Below, piece by piece: positions 1 to 7,853 of a stretch of DNA of 64,000 nt. The position numbers were made by a program, and so were the translations under genes. The notes beneath the pieces were generated by a model, which was given only the letters and a program-made list of their open reading frames with translations, did no database searches and was not told where the DNA came from. The stretch is from positions 37,682-101,681 of the forward strand of contig CAJTRA010000004.1 of the NCBI GenBank assembly GCA_910578345.1, in the 5' to 3' direction. Position 1 is the stretch's first letter. The number at the start of each line of letters is the position of its first letter. The DNA comes from an uncultured Lachnospiraceae bacterium (lineage in GTDB: Bacteria > Bacillota > Clostridia > Lachnospirales > Lachnospiraceae).

Positions 1-2
1 AT

Positions 3-329
3 GTGACGCGTTTCACGCACCGCGGGGCGCTGACCGCCTTTGCCGGTGTTGACCCCGGAAATGATGAATCCGGACAGCACGTCCGTAAAAGTGTGCCTGC
101 CACAAAGAAAGGCTCTCCTTATCTGCGCAAGACCCTCTTCCAGATCATGGATGGTCTTATCAAGCGTTCCCCTGTGGATGATCCCGTTTATGCTTTCATG
201 GACAAGAAACGGGCACAGGGCAAGCCTTATTACGTCTATATGACTGCCGGGGCAAACAAGTTCCTCCGCATTTATTACGGGCGGGTAAAGGAATATCTTT
301 CCGCACTGGCGGAAGCCGAAAATATCTAA
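3..329 (+). CDS. IS110-family transposase, C-terminal part (cut by window edge)
   Basis: About 108 residues remain, matching the C-terminal part of IS110-family transposases, in which an N-terminal DEDD nuclease domain is followed by a domain carrying a conserved serine. The visible segment has the typical run GVDPGNDESG, then ATKKGSPYLRK, which contains the conserved Ser, and a tail ending in YGRVKEYLSALAEAE. The N-terminal half lies beyond the left edge of the window, so I cannot tell whether the element is intact. A short hairpin (arms CAGACCA at 351-357 and TGGTCTG at 369-375) follows the stop. IS110 elements usually lack long terminal inverted repeats, so no boundary can be set from this side. 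Confidence 0.85.
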   Translation: MTRFTHRGALTAFAGVDPGNDESGQHVRKSVPATKKGSPYLRKTLFQIMDGLIKRSPVDDPVYAFMDKKRAQGKPYYVYMTAGANKFLRIYYGRVKEYLSALAEAENI

Positions 330-516
330 ACAAACGTCCTTGCTTTTCATCAGACCAGCGTGCTGCGGTGGTCTGTTTGTGGTACTTATTTTTCAACCTG
401 TATAAAATTTTCAAAGTTCACAAATTTCTGCTTGACTTTTTATTTGCAGACTTATTCTACCATACAATCTCTATTTCCTCTACAAACGAATCGGTAAATA
501 TTTTTACGGGACGAAC

Positions 517-562
517 AAAAAATCAAACCGGAACACACGCTATCGAATGTTCTGGTCTGATT
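517..562 (-). terminator. Rho-independent terminator of clpB
   Basis: On the minus strand, 15-nt arms AATCAGACCAGAACA and TGTTCCGGTTTGATT (13 of 15 pairs) enclose a 12-nt loop and run into TTTTTT. It lies 77 bp after the clpB stop. Apart from this hairpin and the one after the transposase, I see nothing in 330-638. Confidence 0.75.
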
Positions 563-638
563 CCTGCTTTCCGCTCTTCTAATCCAATCTAACCGGATCC
601 TCCTACCCGTCCGGATATATTTTATATCAATTGCTATT

Positions 639-3221
639 TTATTTAGTTCTCGCTGTCAAACTGCCATTTTCTACTGCAATCAGTATCGTATCCTTGCTCT
701 TCACCTGATCCGACAAAATCAATTTTGCAGACAGCGTCTCCACATATTTTTGAATATAACGCTTCAACGGTCTTGCACCATAGACTGGATCGTATGCATT
801 CTCTACAATAAACTGCTCCGCTTCCGGCGTCAATTCAATCCTCAGCTCTCTTTCCGCCAGCCGCCTATTCAAATCATCTACGATCAGATGAATAATCCCG
901 CCTATATTATCCTTCGTCAATGGCTTAAAGAGGATCGTCTCATCCAGCCGGTTCAAGAACTCCGGCCGGAAGTGGTTTCTCAGATCTCCCATAACCATCT
1001 GCTCTGCTTCCGGCTTGATCGCTCCCTGTGCGTCAATGCCGTCCAGAAGGTAATTTGCCCCAATATTTGACGTCATAATCAGAATTGTATTCTTAAAATC
1101 GACGGTCCTTCCCTGAGAGTCTGTGATCCGTCCGTCATCTAATACTTGCAGCAGCACATTGAACACGTCCGGATGCGCTTTCTCTATCTCATCGAAAAGT
1201 ACCACAGAATACGGCTTTCTTCTGACGGCTTCCGTCAATTGTCCCCCTTCCTCATAACCTACATATCCGGGAGGCGCTCCGATCAGCCTGGATACCGAAT
1301 ATTTCTCCATATACTCACTCATGTCGATCCTGACCATATTGGCCTCATCGTCAAACAGGGATGCCGCCAGCGCCTTGGCAAGTTCTGTCTTGCCCACACC
1401 GGTAGGGCCAAGGAACAGGAAGGACCCGATCGGCTTGGTGGGATCTTTGATCCCCGCCTTAGATCGAATGATAGCATCTGTTACCTTTGTCACGCCTTCA
1501 TCTTGGCCGATCACCCGTTTATGCAGTTCATCGTCCAGATGCAGCGTCTTATTCCGTTCACTCTCGGTCAGCTTGGATACCGGAATACCCGTCCATCGGG
1601 AAATAATCCGCGAGATCTCCTCATCAGATACACTTTCATGCACCAGTGAGAGATCTTTTGATTTCACCTGTTCTTCTTCAATCTCCAACTGTTGCTTTAA
1701 GGCCGGCAGTCTGCCGTAACTGAGCTCGGCCGCCTTCTCGTAATCGCCCTCACGCTGTGCGATCTGGATCTGGTTGTTGATCTCATCGATCTCCTCACGC
1801 ATTTTAGACAGTTTCTCTACGGAAGCCTTCTCGTTTTCCCACTGCGCCATACGATTCTTTAGTTCTTCTTTTAACTCCGCAAGCTCCCGCTGCAGGTTGG
1901 ACAGCCGCTCTCTGCTCAGCGTATCTTCTTCTTTCTTCAGAGCCGTCTCTTCAATCTCCAGCTGCATCACCCTGCGCTGCAGTTCGTCCAGCTCCGCAGG
2001 CATCGAATCTAATTCCGTCTTGATCAGCGCACAAGCCTCATCTACCAGGTCGATCGCCTTATCCGGCAGAAAACGGTCGGAAATATAGCGGTTCGACAAT
2101 ACTGCTGCACTCACCAGCGCATTATCCATGATCTTCACGCCATGAAACACCTCATAGCGTTCCTTCAAGCCACGCAGGATGGAGATCGTATCCTCCACTG
2201 TCGGCTCATCCACCATAACCGGCTGAAAACGTCTCTCCAATGCGGCATCCTTCTCAATATACTGGCGGTATTCATCCAGTGTGGTGGCACCAATACAATG
2301 CAGCTCACCCCTTGCCAGCATAGGCTTTAACATATTTCCGGCATCCATGGCGCCGTCTGTCTTGCCCGCACCCACGATCGTATGCAGTTCATCAATAAAA
2401 AGAATGATCTGCCCGTCACTGTTTTTCACATCATCCAAAACAGCTTTCAGACGCTCCTCAAATTCGCCCCGGTACTTCGCGCCCGCCACCAGAGCACCCA
2501 TATCCAATGCAAAAATCTTCTTGTCCTTCAAGCCTTCCGGCACATCCCCTCTGACAATACGCTGTGCCAGTCCTTCTGCGACTGCAGTCTTACCAACTCC
2601 TGGTTCCCCGATCAGCACCGGATTGTTCTTCGTCTTACGGGAAAGAATACGGATCACATTTCGGATCTCATTATCCCTGCCGATCACGGGATCAAGCTTC
2701 TGATTACGCGCCTTTTCTACCAGATCCTGACCATATTTCTCCAACGTATCATAAGTTGCCTCTGGATTGTCCGAGGTGACTCTTTGGTTGCCCCGCACTG
2801 TAGACAACGCCTGCAGAAAACGTTCCCGCGTGATGCCAAACTCCCGGAAGATTTCCTTGATCTCCTTATTCGGATGCTTTAGCATCGCTAAAAAAAGATG
2901 CTCCACAGACACATATTCATCGCTCAGCGCTTTCGCCTCATCTTCCGCATCAATCAACGCCTTATTCAGATCCTGGCCAATATAAATCTGCCCTCCCTGT
3001 ACTTTCGTGCGCTTGTTCAATCCCTGCTCCACGCGGTTTATAAAATACTCCTTCTGTATCTCCATCTTCTCGATCAGTTTCAAGATCAGGCTGTCGTCAA
3101 TGGTGAGAAGACTATAGAGCAGATGCTCCTGCTCAATTTCCTGATTACCGTATTCATAAGCCAATTTCTCGCATTGCTGCACGGCCTGCATAGATTTCTG
3201 TGTAAATTTTGTAAGATTCAT
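639..3221 (-). CDS. clpB: ClpB-type AAA+ disaggregase
   Basis: ATP-driven protein disaggregase that works with DnaK to rescue aggregated proteins in the cytoplasm. The 860-residue product has the full family layout: two Clp N-terminal repeats (about 1-145), first AAA+ module with Walker A GEPGVGKT near 205-212, a long coiled-coil middle domain (about 405-525) that is diagnostic for ClpB over ClpA or ClpC, a second AAA+ module with Walker A GPTGVGKT, and a C-terminal domain with GARPLKRYIQK. I place the start at the Met of MNLTKFTQKS; four further in-frame codons upstream (MGIG) sit directly on the Shine-Dalgarno GAAAGGA and are less likely. It is monocistronic, with its own promoter and CIRCE operator upstream and a terminator downstream. 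Confidence 0.97.
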   Translation of the reverse strand: MNLTKFTQKSMQAVQQCEKLAYEYGNQEIEQEHLLYSLLTIDDSLILKLIEKMEIQKEYFINRVEQGLNKRTKVQGGQIYIGQDLNKALIDAEDEAKALSDEYVSVEHLFLAMLKHPNKEIKEIFREFGITRERFLQALSTVRGNQRVTSDNPEATYDTLEKYGQDLVEKARNQKLDPVIGRDNEIRNVIRILSRKTKNNPVLIGEPGVGKTAVAEGLAQRIVRGDVPEGLKDKKIFALDMGALVAGAKYRGEFEERLKAVLDDVKNSDGQIILFIDELHTIVGAGKTDGAMDAGNMLKPMLARGELHCIGATTLDEYRQYIEKDAALERRFQPVMVDEPTVEDTISILRGLKERYEVFHGVKIMDNALVSAAVLSNRYISDRFLPDKAIDLVDEACALIKTELDSMPAELDELQRRVMQLEIEETALKKEEDTLSRERLSNLQRELAELKEELKNRMAQWENEKASVEKLSKMREEIDEINNQIQIAQREGDYEKAAELSYGRLPALKQQLEIEEEQVKSKDLSLVHESVSDEEISRIISRWTGIPVSKLTESERNKTLHLDDELHKRVIGQDEGVTKVTDAIIRSKAGIKDPTKPIGSFLFLGPTGVGKTELAKALAASLFDDEANMVRIDMSEYMEKYSVSRLIGAPPGYVGYEEGGQLTEAVRRKPYSVVLFDEIEKAHPDVFNVLLQVLDDGRITDSQGRTVDFKNTILIMTSNIGANYLLDGIDAQGAIKPEAEQMVMGDLRNHFRPEFLNRLDETILFKPLTKDNIGGIIHLIVDDLNRRLAERELRIELTPEAEQFIVENAYDPVYGARPLKRYIQKYVETLSAKLILSDQVKSKDTILIAVENGSLTARTK

Positions 3222-3370
3222 ACCAATACCCATTCCTTTCTCTCAATCTGCGAATATACCACCACAAGATGCCAAAATGTCCTGCGGCCTTGGGATTGCC
3301 TGCGCAGATCTCGTCAATTCTTTATTCCTCTACATCTGTTTGATGCGTCATTTGTTCTATTGACACTATC

Positions 3371-3399
3371 ACAATACAGCGAATTATTAGCACTGTCAA
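3371..3399 (-). promoter_or_regulatory. clpB promoter (-35 TTGACA, -10 TATTGT)
   Basis: Reading the minus strand, TTGACA (3399-3394), a 17-bp spacer and TATTGT (3376-3371) form a near-consensus sigma-A promoter about 150 bp before the clpB start. The -35 box lies inside the CIRCE inverted repeat, so HrcA binding would block polymerase directly. Confidence 0.8.
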
Positions 3400-3413
3400 G
3401 AGGTGAGTGCTAA
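3387..3413. promoter_or_regulatory. CIRCE element (HrcA operator)
   Basis: TTAGCACTG, nine bases, GAGTGCTAA. This differs from the canonical CIRCE (TTAGCACTC-N9-GAGTGCTAA) at one base. CIRCE is the binding site of the heat-shock repressor HrcA, usually upstream of groESL and dnaK; here it controls clpB. Confidence 0.93.
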
Positions 3414-3585
3414 TAAATTTATTAAATTTTTGCAAACCTTGTGTTTATGCGTGTTTACTGGTTTTTAAATCTCTGTAAAACGCTGAATAACAGATGTTAT
3501 ACCCCTTTTCCTAAAAAATAGGGATTACCCAAGCACAGATACTTGAATAACCCTTACTCCACATTAAAATCACTACATTAGATAA

Positions 3586-3809
3586 TTAAACCCTTATTCC
3601 TTTTCCCCTGTGAGGATGACTTTTAGCATAGGCAGACGCTTCCTCGCTGACCTGAATCAAATCCATTTTATCAAAATATTCTCTTCGCCAGAACGTATAA
3701 TCAAAACTATCTCTTTTTATCATAGCTACAAAGCGCTCCGCATCAACAATACCCAGTCTTTCAACTAAACACGCAAAACCGGCATCCATAAGTTTACAGC
3801 ACTATTCAT
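3586..3809 (-). pseudogene. Small partner protein of a PIN-type toxin-antitoxin pair, N-terminally frameshifted
   Basis: The open frame encodes a 67-residue acidic helical protein containing LGIVDAERFVAMIKRDSFDY and ending in KSHPHRGKGIRV. Proteins with this DAERF...IKR..FDYT pattern are, from memory, found next to PIN-domain genes, which is what lies just upstream here. The likely original start is the ATG at 3809, overlapping the stop region of the PIN fragment; that frame reads MNSAVNLW and then runs off, while the rest of the protein is in another frame from 3789. The Met at 3789 has an in-frame stop just upstream and no ribosome site. The gene therefore looks inactivated by a small indel near 3789. 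The antitoxin role is inferred. Confidence 0.55.
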
Positions 3810-3812
3810 TCA

Positions 3813-3950
3813 TCAGTCTCCAATCTCCCTACTGCCCTTTTTAACCATATCCTGAGTATGCAGCTTTGCTTCCGTTCCTAAAGGTATCCTAATTTGTGTC
3901 TGGTCATCATAAGGTCTGTTATAACAACAATTATCCATATATATTTTCAT
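3813..3950 (-). pseudogene. PIN-domain toxin, N-terminal fragment (45 aa)
   Basis: An ATG at 3950 opens a 45-residue frame beginning MKIYMDNCCYNRPYDD and continuing through a TQAKL-like stretch before a premature stop. This N-terminus, with an early Asp that supplies the first metal ligand, is typical of a PIN-like RNase family; full members are around 130-150 residues. Two thirds of the domain, including the other acidic active-site residues, is missing. It sits directly upstream of the DAERF-type small protein, so the two look like a dead toxin-antitoxin module. Too short for routine gene callers. Confidence 0.7.
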
Positions 3951-3966
3951 AATATTTTTTCGCTTC

Positions 3967-4209
3967 TTAATTCTCCCCTGACATTAATGACTGATAAATT
4001 TTTGTAGATAAAATTTTGCTATTATATACATCCATCGTCACATCACTGTGGGCGTGACCCATGAGGTACTGTAGCACCTTGATGTTCATACCTTGTCTTG
4101 CCATGTTGATGCAGGCGGTATGCCGTAGGTTGTGGGCTGAGATTTTCGGAAGAAGTTCCGCCTTGCGGTGCTCTGTCTTTGCCCTACTGACTTCTTCCTT
4201 ATTACATTA
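3967..4209 (-). pseudogene. Tyrosine recombinase/integrase, C-terminal catalytic fragment
   Basis: The minus strand encodes about 77 open residues without a start codon, ending at the stop at 3967. The fragment contains ISAHNLRHTACINMA (the H-x-x-R motif), LQYLMGHAHSDVTM (the G-H motif) and VYN, whose Tyr is the expected nucleophile. These are the last three catalytic elements of phage- and ICE-type integrases. An in-frame stop lies upstream near 4207, so the N-terminal DNA-binding part and the first catalytic Arg are gone. It marks this island as the residue of an integrated element. Confidence 0.85.
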
Positions 4210-4264
4210 ATCTACCAGATTGTAAATCACGTTATTGACTGCGCTCTTCTGTGTATGTTCCGAA

Positions 4265-4690
4265 CTATACGTAAATTTCCTCTTTCGTTTCCAGGCACAA
4301 GCACCCCAGACGGCCATTCTTATCACCAGAACCACAGTCACAAATATAAACGTTTCCTATCCTGTTCTTCCAGATGCTTCCCCCGCCTTGGTTCTGATGC
4401 CCACACACAGAGATATAACCATCAATTCCATTCTTTAAGAATTCCTGTTCATCTCCCTCACCCCACATATAATAATCGTCCCTATATGCCTTATGGGGAT
4501 GGGTCGTCATTGCATGTGCCAGCAAATATTTGACACCTTCTATTTCTATGCATTCCTGCACAGGCCATTCTAAAACCACCTCTGCCAGATTGTAGAACGT
4601 CACGCTATTCGCTCCAGTTTCAAGCAAATTAATTATCAAGAAAACTTGGGGGTCTTCCACCCCCCCCCAAACCCCTGGAACCCTTGCCAC
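4265..4690 (-). pseudogene. Metallophosphoesterase, C-terminal fragment
   Basis: Residues from about 25 onward match the C-terminal half of PPP-like metallophosphoesterases: YLLAHAM corresponds to the V-H-A-G motif, VCGHQNQGG to the G-H-T motif, and ICDCGSGDKNGRLGCLCL to the closing strands. The N-terminal metal motifs (D-x-H, G-D-x-x-D-R-G, G-N-H-E) are absent. The first 20 or so residues come from a hairpin-rich C-run element at 4646-4726 that seems to have replaced the 5' half. An intact relative lies at 6536-7327, but the two C-terminal halves are not close copies. Confidence 0.7.
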
Positions 4691-4726
4691 AGCAATAATC
4701 AGCGATCTAATGATTACTGTGGCAAG
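4646..4726. repeat. Compound hairpin element with a C9 tract
   Basis: Two structures lie side by side. TTGGGGG (4646-4652) pairs with CCCCCAA (4664-4670), enclosing most of a run of nine C at 4660-4668. A longer inverted repeat follows, with arms CCTTGCCACAG...TAATCA (4683-4701) and TGATTACTGTGGCAAGG (4710-4726), differing by a 3-nt bulge and followed by AAAAAA. I do not recognise it; it could be the end of a mobile element or a terminator. It marks the breakpoint of the phosphoesterase fragment. Confidence 0.55.
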
Positions 4727-4774
4727 GCATAAAAAAGGGATTATATAATTCGACTAATTTGACTCAAAATGACC

Positions 4775-4988
4775 TCAAATAAAACGCAAAATAACAGTAT
4801 AAGCATCAAGAGGGAACTCAACATCTATCATCCCCACCCCATAAACATAGAAATCATCATACTTGCCCTCCGGTATATCCGAAACAAGCGTATAGTTATC
4901 ATAATGTCTAATGTCCGTCCGTAAAGCAAACGGAAATACGGACCACACGCGATATGTATTGTCTTAATTCCTTAAATGCAACAGCCAT
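4775..4988 (-). pseudogene. Small conserved protein broken by a 7-bp tandem duplication
   Basis: From the ATG at 4988 the frame reads MAVAFKELRQYISRVVRISV and on to CFTDGH, then stops. In the next frame it continues as HYDNYTLVSDIPEGKYDD and FYVYGVGMIDVEFPLDAY to a stop at 4775. At the break the minus strand has GACATTA twice in tandem (plus strand TAATGTC at 4902-4908 and 4909-4915). Removing one copy restores a single frame, CFTDGHYDNYTL, of about 69 residues. Function unknown. It starts 2 bp after the GNAT stop, so both were probably translated together. Confidence 0.75.
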
Positions 4989-4989
4989 G

Positions 4990-5561
4990 CTAAAACTCCT
5001 TTCCCAGAACATACTCTGCAATAACATTTCCATATACCGCATCATCCTCCGGGTCAACTAAAATCTGAAAAGCAGTTACTGTTTCCGTGTTCTTGAGAAA
5101 TCCACATTTTTCTAAAACCCTGGCTGCCGGACCATTCTCCGAAATGGTAGCGACATAAAGCTGATCTACAAGCAAGCTTACCCTTTCCCCTCTTCGTTTA
5201 TCCATGTAAGGTTCCCAGCAAATGCTTCCTCGCAAAGTCTTTATAAAGCCTCTGTACAATATCCCCGATTCCTATATGGCCTGGAAATATAAAACTCTGC
5301 CTCGAAGCGTTGATGTTGGTATCCGATTCCAACATATCCAATGAAATGCTCCCGATGTTCCTTTTCAAATATTGCATAAAAACAGCTTTCGTTTACCTCA
5401 AAGTAATTCTGAAACATCTGTATATTCTTTTCCGTTGACGCAACGCCAGAATAGATTCTGAAATCCCCGTCTTTATGCAGCATATCCTTAAAAAAATCAT
5501 TGTCTCTTTGATTCTTACCGGGAAGCAGTATTAAATGCTCCGTCGTAAATTGTCTTTCCAT
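4990..5561 (-). pseudogene. GNAT acetyltransferase with stop and frameshift
   Basis: The first frame (from ATG 5561, ribosome site AAGGAG) reads through FIGYVGIGYQHQRFEAEFYI and YRNRGYCTEAL, the acetyl-CoA-binding R-x-x-G-x-(G/A) region of RimJ/RimL-like N-acetyltransferases, then hits TAA at about 5241. Reading on in the same frame gives RLCEEAFAGNLTWINEE, so the TAA probably replaced a Gln codon. A second lesion shifts the frame: the C-terminal QLYVATISENGPAARVLEKC and GF tail, typical of the family's last helix and strand, is in another frame ending at 4990. Two independent lesions make this a clear pseudogene. Confidence 0.85.
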
Positions 5562-5592
5562 GTGTACTCCTTATCTCAAGACCTGTTTTTCA

Positions 5593-6430
5593 TCAATCAC
5601 ACATCACATCCGCCATCTGCGCCAATGCCTTCTTTTCCCCTCTCGCCACACGGTCTTTGAACTTTTGTATTCTTTTGTCTTTGCAAAACATCACATCCAT
5701 TCCGCCCGCGGCAGTCAGTTCTTCTTCTGTAAAATATTTTCTTCGCTCCCGCAGAATACGGATATAATGATCCAACATACGTTCCATGCCATCCACGCCC
5801 TCCGGCGCCAGAGAATATTTGACATCCCCCGAACCGCTTAAATCCCTGATATTTTCCAGTGCGATATCCCCCGTCAAAAAATACCTGAAAATGCTCCCGC
5901 CTGATCCATTCCAGATGCTCCTGTGGACTGCCCCAATAAGAGGCAAACTTTCCTTCCGGGAAAGACGCCTGCAAAAAAGCCGGCACATAATCCCAATAAG
6001 GTTTTTTCCCCCGCAGAGAATTTAACTGTCTGTCAGGAAGTATCAATACATTCTCCCTTCCCATGCCAAGCGCAAATAATGTACTTAATTTTACCGTAAT
6101 CGGCATAGATGCGGGCAGAAGTTTTTGCAGGTTGTTTCCCTTGATCAGCTCCCTTAAGAAATCATACTTGCGGTATATATTTCCCACCTGCCGGATCACC
6201 TCCATATCGTTTATCCTGACAATGGTATGCCTGAGCGGCAGCCAGAGGCTGAACATCGTGTCCGCTTCCAGACAGCCTCCTGTCAGAACACAGTCCCTAT
6301 CATGCCATCTGCGGTATTCGTCATGCGCTTCCACATTATCGTAATATTCTCCGGCAGGCTTATGGTCGTCATACCGGATCCACTCTTCTATTTTGCTTCT
6401 GATGGGCTTGTAATTATCTTTTTTGCTCAT
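5593..6430 (-). pseudogene. Conserved protein of unknown function, frameshifted
   Basis: A strong ribosome site (AAGGAGAGAG) precedes the ATG at 6430. The first frame, ending near WIRREHFQVFFDG, is soluble and mixed alpha/beta, with no membrane segment and no motif I know; LTGGCLEADTMFSLWLPLRH is its most distinctive stretch. The natural continuation GDIALENIRDLSGSGDVKYS and on to MADVMCD lies in the next frame and ends at 5593. The switch falls at a C5 run (5868-5872) next to an A6 run (5876-5881), so loss or gain of one base in a homopolymer is the simplest cause. The restored product would be about 280 residues. Confidence 0.7.
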
Positions 6431-6535
6431 AAAACTCTCTCCTTTTTATGTACGCTTACTTTCTTATATAATAAAAAATGAGAAGGCAGTTTTTTCCACC
6501 CTCTCGCTTTTATTTTACATATTTATATTTCATGC

Positions 6536-7327
6536 TTAATACTTGTCCCTTATCTTATCCAAGCGCCCACTTTTTAAATCCCCTTTCAGGGAATAGTACT
6601 TTTCTTCCTTCTCGTCGTAGACCAGTACCGGTATAATACCGCTTCTTTCTACACCGCCATCAATATAATAATGACTCCAACTGTCATGCCATACATCATG
6701 AAATTCCCTCTCATTTACAATAGAAGAAGTTGCCGTATGTCCGGCTATGATGTCCCTGTAAAACGCACCTATCGTCGGCGGATACTTACTGACAAAATAA
6801 TAATCCGGCGTGCCCACATTCCACCAGTCACCTGCTTCCTCGTCAATCCCTGCATGCACAAAAATCTGCGTATCCGTCGTATAATAATAAGGAAGCCGTC
6901 TCATCCATGCCAGTAATTCCTTATGATTATCTTTTATGCACTGGCGAATGAATTCATACACTTTCCCTGCACGCTGCTTTACTGCCAATTCTTTCAGTTT
7001 CGCCATTTGCTCCTTATTTAAAAATGTCCTGCTGGTATTAAGGTTCTCATCTTCTCCGATCCAGTCCCGGTTTTTCTTTTCCAGAAATTCCACGAACCAT
7101 TCTTCATGATTCCCCCGTAAGACAATGACCTGCTCAGCGCCGCACTCCTGCTGTATGTCGTAGACTTTTCGCAATACTTTGTAACTTTCAGGCCCTCTGT
7201 CTATGTAATCACCTAGCAGAATCAGCTTGTCCTTACCCGCCTTTACAGTTTCTAAATCATTTAAGTCATGGATTCTGTTTATAAACGCATCGAAGCATCC
7301 GTGAATATCACTCATTGCAAACAGCAT
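6536..7327 (-). CDS. PPP-type serine/threonine phosphatase-like metallophosphoesterase
   Basis: 263 residues with the complete calcineurin-like metal site: SDIHG (Asp7, His9), GDYIDRG (40-46), LRGNHEE (70-76), FVHAGID and IAGHT. The order and spacing match bacterial PPP-family phosphatases, which dephosphorylate proteins or small phosphates using two metal ions; the substrate is unknown. The start at 7327 is preceded by AAAGGGAA. The HAD gene ends 13 bp upstream, and both were probably transcribed from the same minus-strand unit. It is one of the few undamaged genes in the island. Confidence 0.88.
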   Translation of the reverse strand: MLFAMSDIHGCFDAFINRIHDLNDLETVKAGKDKLILLGDYIDRGPESYKVLRKVYDIQQECGAEQVIVLRGNHEEWFVEFLEKKNRDWIGEDENLNTSRTFLNKEQMAKLKELAVKQRAGKVYEFIRQCIKDNHKELLAWMRRLPYYYTTDTQIFVHAGIDEEAGDWWNVGTPDYYFVSKYPPTIGAFYRDIIAGHTATSSIVNEREFHDVWHDSWSHYYIDGGVERSGIIPVLVYDEKEEKYYSLKGDLKSGRLDKIRDKY

Positions 7328-7340
7328 ATATGTTCCCTTT

Positions 7341-7817
7341 TCATGAAAAAGTTTTAATATAATCTAAAAAAATAATCGTTTCGACCTGTGGAGTCTGCGA
7401 TGCAAACCCAGCTCTTTCTATCCCGTTCGTAATAAGCAATCTTTCCCAGAGTTCCCGATAATCCTGAAAATCAAACTTGTTATCATCCAATATCACAAAA
7501 TCATCTATTTCCGGATGCAATTCCAGATATTTTAAAATCCCTTCACCTCTTTTGTTAAAATGGTCGCTTGTCTTTCCTGCCAGATGCAGTCCATACTTCT
7601 CTAATTTGGAAATCAGATAACAGAAGTCTTCGTTGTCAGACTTCAAATCCTTCCAGTCTGACGACAGAATAAGATCTGCATTTCCATATTTCTTAATCGC
7701 CTTTGCCAGCATGTCAACTCTTGCATCATCAATTCCTGTATACTCCTCCGGTGAACGTTCCACTGTCGTTTTCGTATTGAGAACACCATCAACATCCAAA
7801 AAAACCGCAAATCTCAT
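7341..7817 (-). CDS. HAD-superfamily protein (RNA-repair-associated HAD type)
   Basis: 158 residues beginning MRFAVFLDVDGVLNT, where Asp8 is the HAD nucleophile and Asp10 the general acid. LILSSDWK supplies the motif II Ser region and FVILDDNKFDF the motif III/IV acidic pair. The short length and the DGVLNT start resemble the HAD domain described in multi-domain Swiss-army-knife RNA repair proteins, where it is thought to remove phosphates from RNA ends; that link is from family knowledge and is only suggestive for this stand-alone copy. The ribosome site is AAAGGAGT. It sits between an unknown protein and the PPP phosphatase. Confidence 0.75.
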   Translation of the reverse strand: MRFAVFLDVDGVLNTKTTVERSPEEYTGIDDARVDMLAKAIKKYGNADLILSSDWKDLKSDNEDFCYLISKLEKYGLHLAGKTSDHFNKRGEGILKYLELHPEIDDFVILDDNKFDFQDYRELWERLLITNGIERAGFASQTPQVETIIFLDYIKTFS

Positions 7818-7853
7818 TGCCAGACTCCTTTCAAATTTTCACCCGTTTATTGC

